Assembly (NCBI GenBank): GCA_003255025.1
Contig: QANY01002375.1
Location: 2,672,647-2,736,646 of the forward strand
DNA from: Datisca glomerata
Lineage: Eukaryota; Streptophyta; Magnoliopsida; Cucurbitales; Datiscaceae
Direction of reading: 5' to 3'
Length of the DNA: 64,000 nt
The notes beneath the pieces are model-generated. The model saw nothing but the letters and a program-made list of their open reading frames with translations. It was not told the origin of the DNA and searched no databases. Positions 1-11,339 of the stretch are shown here, one piece after another. Each line of letters opens with the position of its first letter. Positions within the stretch are counted from its first letter, which is position 1. Both the position numbers and the translations under genes were made by a program.

Positions 1-67
1 CCCTCATCCAGTCAAGTTGGGTAAGACGTTGGTGAAGATTTGTAGGGGTCCCATCACCTAAACATGT

Positions 68-530
68 TAATATAGCAATATGGAATGTGAGGGGACTTAA
101 TGGTTCCCTCAAATAGGCATATGTGAGGAAGCTTTGCAAGGACTTCAACCTATTTGTTTGCTCAGTGATTGAAACCAAGGTAAAAGATGCTAGTTTTATT
201 GATATTGCTTCTAATATCTTTCTCAATTGGGACTTTGTAGCTAACTACTCCTCTGCTCCAAGGGGAAGAATCTGGATTGCTTGGGATAGAACACATATCA
301 TCAACCTAGCAGTTCTAAACTCCACTAATCAAGCCATTTTCTGTAAGGTTACTATCTTGAGTCATAATTCTTCATGTTTTGATAGCTTCATTTATGTTTC
401 AAATTCTAGAGTGTCCAGGATAGATTTATGGGCATCCCTAAAAAATGTTAAGGCATCTTGCTCACCCTCACTGCGGCTCATGTTGGGTGATTTTAATGTC
501 ATTAGAAGCCCTTTTATGAAAAAGTGATGG
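68..530 (+). pseudogene. LINE endonuclease domain fragment
   Basis: Translation from about 68 gives an N-terminal IAIWNVRGLNG block, the usual start of the plant LINE apurinic-type endonuclease. An in-frame stop follows, then the reading frame 123-527 with a VIETKV block (the glutamate-containing motif of the nuclease), RIWIAWD and a LMLGDFNV block. This is the normal order for the EEP nuclease fold that nicks target DNA. The frame is lost after about 527, before the C-terminal SDH block. Non-functional remnant. Confidence 0.8.
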
Positions 531-1379
531 TATTGAGGGGTACACTAAAGGAATGAATGATCTTAATCAATGCATTTACAACCTTGAAAGTAGAGGATTT
601 GGCCTATTCAAGGTTCCAATTTACTTGGACTAATAATCGTAAGGATGGGACTTTCATCATGTGCAAGCTGGATAGAGATCTTGGAACTTTATGTTCACTA
701 GGTTAACTCATTCCCTGATGTCAAATGCCATTTTATCCCACCTGGCATCGTAGACCATAGTCCAATCAAACTTCAAATGGATTCAAATCAGCATAAGCCT
801 ATGATAACGTTTCAATTATTTAACTTTTGGTTTGAAAGAGAGAGGCTTTGGCAAGTTGCAAAACTAGCATGGAACACTAAGGTCCTTGGAACATCAATGT
901 TTCAAGTCAGTAAAAAGCTTAAAGCTGTTAAGATAGCCTTAAAGCAATTCAATCAGTAGTTTTATAGTGACATACCCTCAAGAACCAAGTTGGCCAGAGC
1001 ACATCTTGAGCAATTACAATGAAATTTGGTCATGGATCCTACAAATTTCCTTCTCCTAGCCCAAGAAAGATTAGCTAGAAAGGAGTTTATTCAGCTTAGG
1101 CATGCTAAAGAAAGCTTCTCTAAACAAAAATCGAGAGTCCAATGGCTCAACTTGGGGGACCAGAACTCATCATTCTTTTTTCAAAGAATGAAGAAAAACA
1201 AGTTCAAAGCCATAATTTCTCACTTGGTGCACCTAGGATCCATTGTTTCCTCTCATGATGACATTAATAACCTTATCCTACAATACTACACTGACTTGCT
1301 GGGATCGATCACCCAACCCAGAGCTTAGCCCTAACTGGAATATCCTAGAAATAGCTCTTCCCAAAAAACTCAATATCTC

Positions 1380-1830
1380 CCAAGCCTCATTCTTGCCATA
1401 ACCTATCACTAAGGAGAAGATCAAGAATACTATTTTTAGCATGGGAAGTATAAAGCAACTGGCCCTGATGGATTCCCTTCTAGTTTCTTCAAAAGAGCAT
1501 GGCACATTCTTGGCAGGGATGTTACCTTAGCTATCCTGGAATTCTTCCAATCCAGTCAACTCTTGAAGGAGGTAAATTCCACTGGTATCATATTAATCCC
1601 TAAGGTCCCTAACCCTTCCTTGGTTGTTGATTTCAGACCTATTCCATGTTATATTTGTATCTACAAACGCATTACCAAAATTTTGGGCACTGGTAGAGAT
1701 ATCAAATTATTGACAGAACCATGGCACCCCTTAGGTATTTTTCTAACCTCTTTTGGTCAGAGAACTTTATATCATACTGGTTGGCTTTTGGAATCCAAAG
1801 TTAGTGATATAATCCACAATGGATAATGGT
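1380..1830 (+). pseudogene. LINE reverse transcriptase fragment with internal deletion
   Basis: The reading frame at 1563-1826 starts in an RT N-terminal block (GIILIPKVPNPSLVVDFRPI) but by about residue 45 passes into sequence typical of the region after the palm domain (LLESKVSDIIHNG). The catalytic palm with its aspartates is therefore absent, most simply through an internal deletion near 1685-1700. Upstream, 1390-1560 carries frameshifted remains of the RT approach region. Confidence 0.7.
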
Positions 1831-2005
1831 CATGTCCCACCACAAGGATGTTTCAAAATGGACAATGGTTAGAATTTAGGAATACCAACTTACCTCCACC
1901 TCAAACCTCATTCACATATTCTTGGACTTGGAGTGCAAGCCCAGGTGTCTCATTCTCACCAGATCATACATATAGAGCCTTGGCACATGAGAGGGAAAAA
2001 GTAAG

Positions 2006-2362
2006 ATGGGCTGGTTAATTTGGTTCAAATTTCACATCCCTAGATGTAGTTTTATCTCTTGGTTGGCTATCCTCAACAAGTTGGCCACCAAAGATAATAT
2101 TGCACATTGGAATCATTCCTCAGTATATAATTCGCTGGATTGTACCTTTTGTGTAGGCCACGTTGAAACCAATGCTCATCTGTTCATCAAATGTATTTAT
2201 GCTAAATCAGTGTGGAGAACCTTAACGGGGATATATGAAGTGACGTGTAGGGCACCAAAGTGCACTCAACTGATATCTTGGTTACTAGTGTGGAGTAAGG
2301 GTAAATCCTTGAGAGCATACCTAATCAGAGTTATCTACTATTCCTTTATGTATTACATTTAG
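2006..2362 (+). pseudogene. LINE zinc-binding RT-associated domain (zf-RVT)
   Basis: The 118-residue frame contains the spaced cysteine/histidine pattern of the zf-RVT domain found at the C-terminus of plant LINE ORF2: CTFCVGHVETNAHLFIKC, preceded by PRCSFISWLAILNKLATKDN. It ends at a stop shortly after YYSFMYYI. The expected RNase H-like domain is not recognisable beyond it. Confidence 0.8.
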
Positions 2363-2565
2363 AAGGAAAGAAACTCTAGGGTGTTTGGAGGTAAGACTAG
2401 AGACAAAACAATAATCATCAGGCTTAGTTCAGATAATGTAATAGGCAGGTTCTTTCATGCTAAGGGCTTTAAAGAGGACTCCATCAACATCAAGATGGTT
2501 GAACAATAGGACCTGGCGTCCCACACCCTGATTGGACTTAAATTTTGTAAACCCAATTTATAAGG

Positions 2566-2595
2566 CCCCCCCCACCCACCCACCCACCCACCCAC
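2566..2595. repeat. (CCCA)n microsatellite
   Basis: Homopolymeric C followed by about six CCCA/ACCC units in the presumed LINE 3' untranslated region. Confidence 0.9.
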
Positions 2596-3044
2596 TTACT
2601 TACAAACCCAATCTCCATTATTTGGATTTTGTTAGTGCAAGCCTATTCTATAAATTATCGACTGTTATATTGGGTTTTCATGTTTCTTTTGTGTTACTTC
2701 CTTGTAAGCTTGGGTCATGTACTATTAAGGGCCTTTGCATTTTAACAGTTCAAGTTTGTCATTAATCTATCTGCATGCAGATGGATAACCAACCCAATTA
2801 TTGATCTTAGTGACCTTAGTGTTCAATTTTGTAAGGTCCTGATTATAAGGCCTCTCTTAGAGATAGACAGTGCTTGAACATTTGGTTCTTGACTAAGCTG
2901 TCCTTTTTGGAGTTGACTCTGGGTTGATCTAGGATTTAGGAAATACGCTACTTTACTTGTAAATCTCTCTCCCTGGGATATGCCCCTTGTATTTATGTAA
3001 GTATCTTTTGGTTAAATATATTTTCATTTGTAACAAATAAATTG

Positions 3045-3310
3045 CATTAGGGGAAAGTAATTGACATGTTTCATGCTCTTTCCCAAGAGCATATATTTTT
3101 TCAATTATTTTTACATGATGCTGAGACTTGAAGGAAATAACAGACCATGTTAATTTATAAATTTTTTACTTGGTATTTTGGGTATATTCCATACCCTATA
3201 ATCTACTTGATCATCTCCTAAATATTCAAAATGTTCTTCATTAATTATTTCTGGTATTGTATTTATTTTAGACTTATTACTACTAGAAGAATTACTTCTA
3301 AATAATCTAC
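3045..3310 (-). pseudogene. Pararetrovirus movement-protein N-terminus (unit 3), truncated
   Basis: The minus strand from an ATG at 3310 reads MSRLFRSNSSSSNKSK and continues for about 60 codons before a stop near 3150, then degenerate frames. The DNA is clearly homologous to 12520-12245, where the same N-terminus leads into an identifiable movement protein. The homology stops at about 3045, where LINE sequence begins, so only the first third of the gene remains. Confidence 0.7.
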
Positions 3311-3872
3311 TCATTGCTCAAAATAATTAAATTATTCTTATGATTGAAAATTTCATAATGTATTTTGATTCTCAAACCTGCTATGACTTATATAATTAAA
3401 TAGATTAATTAAGATAACATTAAATAACCTACTAGCCACTTGGGCAGTGAATTGTAGTGGGTTGGATTTTCCTTGATTATATCGAGGATATTTATCAAAA
3501 AAATATTAAAGTAATTTCTAAGACCAAATGGGTTAAGGAAGACTCTAATGTGGTGTCTACTAGCCATCCTCCACTTGAGAAAATTAATTGCGTATAATTT
3601 AAGTAATTAAAAGACTATGTATTATTGAACCAACAATTCAAACAAAGGCAAATAGTAAAATTGTTATTTGAAGTATGATTCAAAATTACAAGTATTGAAG
3701 AAAAATAATTTGCAACGATTAATTATTGCTCTCACTCACCAATTAATGTTGAAGAAAATAAGAAAGATTACAAAAGAGGAGGAAGAAAGATTGTTTTGTT
3801 TTCAAAACAATTTTTTCTCTCAAAATTGTTAACAGTGAAAATAAGATCTGAGAAACAAATGGGAGAGGGCAA

Positions 3873-3882
3873 CCTATTTATA
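3873..3882 (-). promoter_or_regulatory. TATA box of pararetrovirus unit 3 promoter
   Basis: The minus strand shows TATAAATAGG followed by a leader that matches the one below the 9032-9041 TATA element. Two homologous copies with the TATA preserved support its being the pregenomic RNA promoter. The position between polyprotein tail and movement protein is the expected one. Confidence 0.65.
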
Positions 3883-4329
3883 GGAGAGAGTAGAGTTCAT
3901 CGGGAACCCATCACTTACATGCATTATTCCTTTTTACTGAAGTAAAAATATTTTACATTATAACTTTTGACTAAGAATAGTAGAAAGGACAAATAGTTAC
4001 TAAATATTTGACAACTAGTACAATTATTACAAAAAAAAAACAAAATGAAAAGATTCGTTGATAATTGTAATCTTGGACTTTGTGTCTTCATTATTGTTCT
4101 ATCATGATTGTTGTTTTTGGAAAGTCATTGTAACTAGTATTGTATGTTGGAGTCCTTGATAACTGCTATATTGAATTTTTGTGCTTTGATTGTTGATTTA
4201 GGAGAAGTCATTATTGATTTCTTGAAGATCACTATGACCGTTACATTATTCTGGAAAGTCATTATGATATTATTTTTCAAATCTCTTGATTTCTCAATTA
4301 TTCCACCAATGGCATTTTACCAAAACTTT

Positions 4330-4909
4330 TATTTATTCATCTTTTCTGAGATTAGTACTGTCAAATGGGTCTTGTGCGTCTTGGAAGGCATTGTAAGCCC
4401 ATTGTGCTAGGACATGACCATGTAATTTATTTTTATCTTTCAATTGTTGAGGGAAAGTTTTGGATGATTGGTTTTCTAGATATTTGATTTTATTGGGTGA
4501 TTTGACTCTACGGATCATTCTGAGTCAGAATTGTTATTGTCTTCTAGGAGAATAAGCATTTTATGGATTATTTCTTGCTTCAATTTGAATTTTAATTTTG
4601 TGACCTTGGATTTTCCCATTGAAAAGGATTTTGATTCAGGTTTGGATTCTTTGGATGAACTAGATGATTTGGTTTGTGGATCTGGATTAATAGGCTCATT
4701 AATTTTAATGGAGCCTGAGGAGAGGGATTGGCCAATTTCAAGTGAGGGTGGATATTGGAAAATTCATGATTGATAAAGGTAATTATTTTTTGGGTATTGA
4801 ATTTATCCCACCATTTAACATAGTATTGGTTAGTCAGCAATAGAATTATTAACGCCTTGAATGAATTCATTGTCAAAATAAAAAAAAAATGCTTAGAATG
4901 GAGTGCCAT
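4330..4909 (-). pseudogene. Pararetrovirus polyprotein C-terminal tail (unit 2)
   Basis: The frame 4909-4592 contains a YYVKWWDKFNTQKII block followed by a Lys/Pro/Ser-rich stretch. The frame 4518-4333 gives an acidic-basic tail ending near QDAQDPFDS. I take this as the tail after RNase H because it has a second copy at about 10000-9500 in the same relation to a promoter. A similar WDKF block occurs in the tail of the second element (about 14790-14760). The function of this region is unknown to me. Confidence 0.6.
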
Positions 4910-5076
4910 CGAGCAAAAGTATGTTTGAAAATAATATCTTTAACATTTTTTTTCCAAAACATGCTTTGCAGATTTATAACTAATTTTCAAGAGAAATTTT
5001 TTATCCAGTAGGTCATTTTGAAATTTTTGTATACATAAGACAATAGATAAAATTTCTTTCTTGATTGTACTGTAAT

Positions 5077-5373
5077 TTATTTGTGATTGAGTCTAAATTC
5101 CAGATGTGAATCTAACAATTTACTCTGGAGATTCTGAAGAACTTCTGTGTAATAAGATACCTCCATATCCAAGTTCAGAGGCATCACTTTGAACAATTTA
5201 AAAGAATTATTAGTAGGGATGCCAAGATAAAGAAATGTCTTAACATGAGTTTTAATTTTCTTAATTAAATTGGTATGGATAGTTGTCCATGGAGGGGGAT
5301 TTTTCTTAAGCCTTTTAAAAAGAGACTTGCAATCAATTCTCAAGTTGTTGTAAAAATCATATATGTAATTCAA
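5077..5373 (-). pseudogene. Pararetrovirus RT connection / RNase H fragment (unit 2)
   Basis: A 98-codon frame directly downstream of the RT frame carries the connection region that follows the RT thumb in caulimovirids (LFKRLKKNPPPWTT), then the beginning of an RNase H-like region. The conserved RNase H aspartate block is not intact. It is separated from the RT frame by a stop at about 5393. Confidence 0.6.
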
Positions 5374-5394
5374 TGATCCTAAAAATCTTTGTAA

Positions 5395-6060
5395 TTAAGT
5401 TTTGTCGAGGATCTCATCAGTAAATTTATCAGCAAATTGTATGACTTGATCAATTGGTTTGATAATGGAATGATATATTTCAAATCCTAAAAATCTAATC
5501 TTAGATTGAAATAATTTAATTTTACTTGCTGAGACAACTAAACCATTTTGTTTTATAATCCTAGCAAACAACTCAAGGTCTTTCCAATGTTTTTCTATTA
5601 ATCTAGAGAAAATGAGAACATAATTAATGTAAACAATTGATAAATCAGTAAATTGATTAAACATTTCATTCACTATATTCTGGAATTCACTTTGAGCATT
5701 TCTAATACCAAAAGTCATTACATTCCGCTTATAATAGCCAAATGGAGTTACAAATGCAGTTTTACATTTTTCATTTTCATTTATCCGTATTTTCCAGAAT
5801 CCATATTTCATGTTAAACTTAAAGAATACAACATCATCTCCAAGTCTATTAATTAAGTCCATTTTTATTTGGTATTGGATATCTTATCCATTCTAAAACA
5901 TTATTAAGGGACTTGTAATTAATTACTAATCGAGGGACTCCTCGTTCAATTTCACTGGCTTTTTGGACGTAAAAAGTCGAGAAAACCAAGGAGATTTGCT
6001 CTTTCTAATAATATGTTTATTGAGCAATTCTGCAATTTCCTTCTTATAGAACTCAAACTC
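5395..6060 (-). pseudogene. Pararetrovirus reverse transcriptase domain (unit 2), catalytically dead
   Basis: The approach region (about 6060-5880) is frameshifted. The frame 5862-5395 (155 codons) contains the finger/palm blocks FFKFNMKYGFWKI, AFVTPFGYY and VMTFGIRN. The catalytic motif reads YINYVLIFS (about 5632-5606) in place of the required aspartate pair, and the first catalytic aspartate is Asn in KFNMKYG. All three metal-binding aspartates of RT are thus changed, so this copy cannot polymerise DNA. Family identity is clear and function is lost. Confidence 0.85.
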
Positions 6061-6347
6061 AGAATTCATCTGAATTGGTCGTGCATTTGTTGGGATACAC
6101 TTTTCAACAAATCCCTTAATGTAAGGTAGACTAATACTATCGTGCTTCCTATGCCAGAAAGCATTGGGAATGTCATCACAGAATTCTTTATAAATTTTTT
6201 GTTCAAATATTTTAATTTATTTTTAAGAGCGGCATTTTGAAGCTGCTCTTCAATTCTTTTGTATTGTATTTCATCTTGGAGAAAACATATTATTTTCGTT
6301 ACAAGAAATAAATTTATAGTTTTAAAAATAGAATTTTTTTTAAGTTT

Positions 6348-6690
6348 TCAATTTCTCATTAAGAGAAAAAAAAAGAAGAATTTGACAGTTTTATCCATGA
6401 GATAAGTAATTGTCTCATCATACTCTTTGGTAAAATGATACAACAAATAAATGAATGGTAAACCCAAAATAATTTTATATGTCATATTTTTTACTATGAA
6501 AAATGATATTTTAAAATATATATTGTCTTGAAAAATATGAATTTTGGGGATTTTATAAGTGATATGAACTTCAGTTCCATTGGCAGAGGACAAAGATTTT
6601 TTTATCTTTTTGAAGTACTTGTTAGGAACGAATCATTCCTGTATACAATTTAAATAAGCTTCTGAGTTAGTAAGAGTCATTGAAGTGAAA
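6348..6690 (-). pseudogene. Pararetrovirus aspartic protease (unit 2), catalytic Asp lost
   Basis: The frame 6593-6348 has the protease C-terminal half with a flap-side strand and the late ILGLPFI block. Just upstream, about 6675-6600, the same protein reads NSEAYLNCIQE, then a stop. This is where retroviral-type proteases have the catalytic DSG/DTG triad, so the catalytic residue is Asn and the glycine Glu. Two stops also break the frame. Confidence 0.75.
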
Positions 6691-7116
6691 TCAAAATCTT
6701 AGATTATTATTCTGACCATTATATGCCAATTTTGTATTTTGATATGATTAAGGATTTTGATGAAGTTATCATCATCTTGATTGTTGACAATAGATTCTCA
6801 AACCTCATTATTAGAAATTGAGGATTTACTAGGTTCTCCTAATTCACTGGATTCATGATTTTTAATTAAATTCTCTATTTTTAAAAGATTTAATTCTTTC
6901 GTTATTTATGTGTTTGAATTTTTTAATTATTTTATTTTAATTTTAATATTTTTCATTTCCTTTTGAAGTTCCTGTAAAGTAACTTCCTTTTCTTTTCCTT
7001 TTAACTTTTTTGAATTTTTCAAGAGTTTGTGAAATCCTTACAGTATTATTATTAGACTTAGTATTTTCTTTCTTTTGAATTACTTTCCTGAGTCTTTCAA
7101 GGTATTCTTATTTTAA

Positions 7117-7450
7117 TTAAGATTTTTTAATTTTACTAATTAAATCTAACAAGATATTTTCTTGTTCTTCATTTTTATTTAAAACATTAATAATTTTCTG
7201 ACAACAACTATCCATGCACACCATAGAGATGTTAGGAGAATCATTGTCAAAACTTGAAGAGTTTGATTCGTCAGATTCAAGAGATTCAAATTCTCCTAAA
7301 TCTTCATTACTACTTTCATAGTAATCTATTAATTCAATAATTCTAAACAATTCTTGTTTATCTTCTTCAGAGATTTTTAATTGATTAATTTTATTGTTTA
7401 CTTGGCAAGTGTTGGAAAAATGACCATTCTGGCCACATTTAAAACACTTA
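7117..7450 (-). pseudogene. Pararetrovirus capsid C-terminus with CCHC zinc knuckle (unit 2)
   Basis: Minus-strand codons at 7450-7405 give CFKCGQNGHFSNTC, a complete CX2CX4HX4C zinc knuckle as in caulimovirid and retroviral nucleocapsids. It runs on in the same frame into an acidic Ser/Glu/Asp-rich stretch (7350-7117) that contains paired cysteines. Upstream basic sequence (7786-7568) belongs to the same capsid region. Confidence 0.8.
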
Positions 7451-7567
7451 ATTTTACTCTTATAACAAATTTTTTATTAAATTTTCTTCTTGAATAATTT
7501 TTATTCTTAGAGAAGTATTTTTTAAATTTGTATTTTTATGTTTGTGGCATTTTTTCCTATATGGTTT

Positions 7568-8611
7568 TTAATTCCTTTTTGGATTAAGATGAGAATTTTT
7601 GCTAGTCTTTTGGGAATGAGCAATAGCAGGTAAACCATATTGCTCATAGAAATTTTCTAATTCATATTTAGCAGTTTTATTTTCCTTTTTAATTTGTTTA
7701 TTATATTTCATGTCTATACACATTCTTAGAACTTCATTTTGTATTGTTGTGATAATTATGTTGTAGGTGAGACTATTATAGTCCATATTTCCTAGGTCAT
7801 CACTAAAGACTATTCTAATTTTATGGGCAAATAAATTTGGTAAGCCATTTATGAATTTTTCTTTCCAAAAGGGTTGATTACTATTATCTCAAGACATTAC
7901 TCTGGACAAAATTATATTTTTGTACCAGTCAAAATCATATAGGGTAGGACACCTAAGATTGGTTATTTGGTCATGGATACGCAAAGTAACATTACTTGGC
8001 GTTCCAATGAAATGTTCAATTATTGTGTAAAGACGTGTATTGATGGTATCATGCATTGTTTCTTGATCTTCTTCAATAATTGGGATTCCCTCAGCATCAA
8101 TCTTTATTGCTGAAAGGATGACATTTTTGGATTCTTTAATAAGATGTTTTTCCCACCAAGAATGAAGTATTCATGTGAATCCTATAACTAAAATCTTTAT
8201 TACCTCATTATGAGGTAAATTATGTGTGGTAATATAAATGTTCGCTACCATAGCCATGTGGTGTAATTTGTTGAGGACTTCCTGTTCTGAAGGACGATCA
8301 ATATTCCATTCATATAATTTTTGCAAAAACAAAAAATTGATAACTAAAGATGATTCAATAATTTGGATGTCTGGAGGAATAGGCTTTTTATGCCACTTCC
8401 TTTCTAATTTCTTAATTTTTAAATCTTTAAATGTTTCTTCAATATTGTGAATGTTTGAAGATTCAAGAATTGTGAATGATTCATTGGTGAAATCTGACAT
8501 ATGGCTTTTTGATTCAGAACTACTGTCTTCGTTAATTACCTTAACAGAAGAGGATGACTCAACAATTTTATTCTTCAATTCTTGAAGCATTTTATCAATC
8601 TTTTTATTCAA
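7568..8611 (-). pseudogene. Pararetrovirus capsid (coat protein) core (unit 2)
   Basis: The frame 8611-8171 starts with a short coiled, Ser-rich segment and enters a core with PPDIQIIESSLV and LYEWNIDRPSEQEVLNKLHH. Frameshifted continuations between 8170 and 7790 and the frame 7786-7568 (MCIDMKYNKQIKKENK, basic end) complete it. The repeat copy at 10840-10450 has the same blocks. Seen directly: homology between the two copies and the following zinc knuckle. Capsid identity is inferred from position and from known caulimovirid polyproteins. Confidence 0.7.
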
Positions 8612-8719
8612 AGAAATAAGTAAGGAACAATGACAACAATAAACCAGCTATAAAGGTGGTGAATAATAATAATTACGTTGATATTGAAATATTAAACAGT
8701 AAAATACCCTACTAGGTTT

Positions 8720-8733
8720 TATTCTGATACCAA
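8720..8733 (-). promoter_or_regulatory. tRNA-Met primer-binding site (unit 2)
   Basis: The minus strand reads TTGGTATCAGAAT, whose first ten bases match the usual plant initiator tRNA-Met primer site. It lies about 300 bases below the TATA box and within a 160-bp block homologous to 12810-12975. Confidence 0.7.
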
Positions 8734-9031
8734 AAGAGGCGAAATTGCATATAATTTATGTATTAAAGACAGGGTATTATAGAAGCAAGAATTCAAACAA
8801 CAACAAACAGTAAAATTGCTATTGAAGTAAGATTAAAACTTACAAGTATTGAAGAAAAATTAATTTGTAATGATTAATTAGTGCTCCCGCTTACTAATTA
8901 ATGTTGAGAAAAAAGAAGAAGAAGAGATTACAAAAAAAGAGGAAGAAGAATGCTTTGTTTCCAAAACAAGTTTTCTCTCAAAATTGTTAAAAGTGAAAAA
9001 CCAGTTCTGAGGAACAAATGGGAGAAGGCAG

Positions 9032-9041
9032 CTTATTTATA
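9032..9041 (-). promoter_or_regulatory. TATA box of pararetrovirus unit 2 promoter
   Basis: The minus strand has TATAAATAAG. The sequence downstream (to about 8750) is homologous to the leader of the other promoter copy at 3882 and leads to a tRNA-Met primer site, which is the standard caulimovirid pregenomic layout. Confidence 0.65.
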
Positions 9042-9479
9042 GGCAAGAAAAGTGAAGTTCACCAGGAACTCATCACTTACCTGCACTATTATCTTTTACA
9101 AAAGAAACAATATTTTTACATTTCTACTTTTGACTAATTAAAGTTAAAGGACAAATAACTGCCTAATTATTTGACAACTAGTACAATAATTACAGAAAAA
9201 CATATTACAAAGATTCCTTGATAATTGTGATCTTGGACTTTGTGTTTACATTATTGCTTTGCCATGATTGTTGTCTTCTAAAAAGTCATTGTGACTATTT
9301 ACTGTATATTGGAGTCCTTAATAATTGCTATCTTGGATTCTTGTGGTTTGATTGTTGATTTTTTGGGGAAGTCACAATTGTTCATCTTTATGGTTATCAT
9401 GAGTGTTTGCATTGTGCTGGAAAGTCATCAAGATATATCTTCAAATTGATTGATTCTTTGATTTTAACATTGGCATTTT

Positions 9480-10440
9480 TCCAAAGGTAGATTATTTTTA
9501 TTTTTCATCTTTCCTGATATTATTGTCATCAAACGGGTCTTGAGAGTCTTAAAATGCATTATTGGCCCATTGTCATAGAACGCGACCTTGTAATTTTTTC
9601 TTATCCTTCAATTGGTGAAGGAAGGCTTTCGATGATTGGCCTTTCTCGATATTTGGTTTAATTGGGTGATTTGACTCTACGGATGATTTAGAGTAAGAAT
9701 TCCTATTATCTTCTAGGAAGAGAAACATTTTTTGGATTGATTCTTGTTTTAATTTAGGCTTTGTGGCATTTGATTTTCTCTTTGAAGACGGTTTGGGTTT
9801 GAGTTTGGATTCTTTGGATTAATTTGGACTGGATGGTTTAATTTGTGGATTTTGGTTAATGGGCTCGTTAATTTTTAGTGGAGCCTAGGTAAAAGGGTTT
9901 ACCAATTTTAGGCTAGGATGGATATTTGCAAATTCATGATTGATGGAGGTAATTATTTTTTGGGTATTAAATTTATCCCACCATTTTACATAATATTGTT
10001 TGGTGAGGATTCCATCTTCAATTGAGTATTATCACTTTAGGATCCAATGTATTTTGTATTTGTTTGAATAACAAAGTATTTATGAAAAGGAGGCCTCAAT
10101 TGGTGAGAGCTTGTAAATCTTTAAAAACAAATTAGAAATTTTTTTAAATCAATTGTAAAAAGTTCCAAGACAAGAGCATGAATGGGCCATCATCATAAGA
10201 ACCAATTGAAAAATTAGTTTTGAAATTTTTTTCAAAATTTAAAACCATGAGTGGAAAAAACACTATTTTGATGCAGGAAAAATCACTATCATATTTGAAA
10301 GTATTTTGCAAGTTGAAGGATAGACTTTCCAATCCTCCATGGTTATGATTCTGAAAATGTAGAAGGAATGATAAAGGATCTTTCATTCAGCACTTTTGAT
10401 TGGGTTAATATTTATGGATTTTGTTTTTAAGAGAATCTTT
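9480..10440 (-). pseudogene. Pararetrovirus polyprotein tail (unit 1), fused to truncated capsid
   Basis: The frame 10386-10144 (80 codons) is followed by frameshifted sequence homologous to 4900-4300, including an INHEF-type block and the Lys/Pro-rich stretch. It directly follows a capsid fragment that stops at about 10450, so protease, RT and RNase H are missing in this unit. A duplicated 'GAGGACTTCCTGTTC'-like segment at 10455 and 10525 marks the junction. Confidence 0.55.
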
Positions 10441-10449
10441 CTGTAGAAA

Positions 10450-11090
10450 CTGAGATTTGTTGAGGACTTCCTGTTCAGGTAATGTAACTGTTGGCTACCA
10501 CTGCCATCTGCTTTAATCTGTTGAGAACTTCATGTTCTGAAAGCCCATCAATATTTCACTCATATAATCTTTCTGCAGAAACAGAAAATTGATTAACTAA
10601 AGAAGATTCAGTAATTTGAATATCTGGAGGAAAAGACTTTTTATGCGACTTCCTTTCTAGTTTATTATTTTCTAAATTTTTAATTTTTTTCTTCAATATT
10701 GTGGATGTTTGATGATTCATGGACTGTGAATTATTCATAGGTGGATTCTGACATATGCCTTCCTGATTCAGAACTACTGTATTAGTTAATTATCTTGACA
10801 AAAGAAGATGACTCAATAGACTTATTCGTTAATTCTTGAAGCATTTTATCAATCGTTTTATTTAGGGGAACAATATTTAAAGCATTTTTATCTGAAATAT
10901 TTTTTAAATGAGTTTCTTTCGAAGATTCATTAGGTTTAGGTTCATGCATATCATCCATCTTATTTTTAATTTTATCTAATTATATTCCTATTTTTATTAA
11001 ACTTTGATTTGCGTAATTGAGCTGTTTAACTACTTTTTAGTGGGTTCTCCATCTTTTGAAATCTTAAAAGGAGAAGCAGTGATTTATGAA
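10450..11090 (-). pseudogene. Movement-capsid linker and capsid N-terminus (unit 1)
   Basis: The minus strand from about 11040 gives a linker with several stops, ending in IDKMLQELTNKSIESSSF, which matches the start of the unit 2 capsid frame at 8611. The frame 10738-10556 then carries PPDIQITESSLV. Homology to unit 2 stops at 10450. Confidence 0.65.
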
Positions 11091-11339
11091 TTTTTATGAT
11101 TAACTATAATTTTTTCAGGTGGGCAATGGATGGCAGACACCACATTGGAGTCTTCTTCGACCCATTTGGTCTTGAAAATTACTTTAATATTCTTTTCATA
11201 AATATAATCAAGGAAAAATATATCAACTCTAAATTCTTGTATGAACGTCTTCCATTCAGTAAGGATGATTTTTCTTTAATCCATATTATATGTCTCTCTG
11301 AACCTATTACGTCTATTTAGATTAGCTTGGTCATTCATG

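Larger units (their letters stand above)
1..3037 (+). mobile_element. Decayed LINE (L1-type) retrotransposon, 5' end outside window
   Basis: Protein fragments occur in the normal plant LINE order on the plus strand: endonuclease (about 68-530), start of reverse transcriptase (about 1390-1690) and the RT-associated zinc-binding region (about 1690-2360). They are followed by about 650 bp of non-coding DNA ending in an AT-rich tail near 3037, where sequence homologous to the pararetrovirus movement protein begins abruptly. All reading frames are interrupted. The 3' boundary is inferred from the change of homology, not from a poly(A) or target duplication. Confidence 0.8.

Noticed and set aside
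11096..11320. 74-codon plus-strand open frame.
   Set aside because: It lies opposite the movement-capsid linker of the pararetrovirus on the minus strand and has no family features; a shadow.
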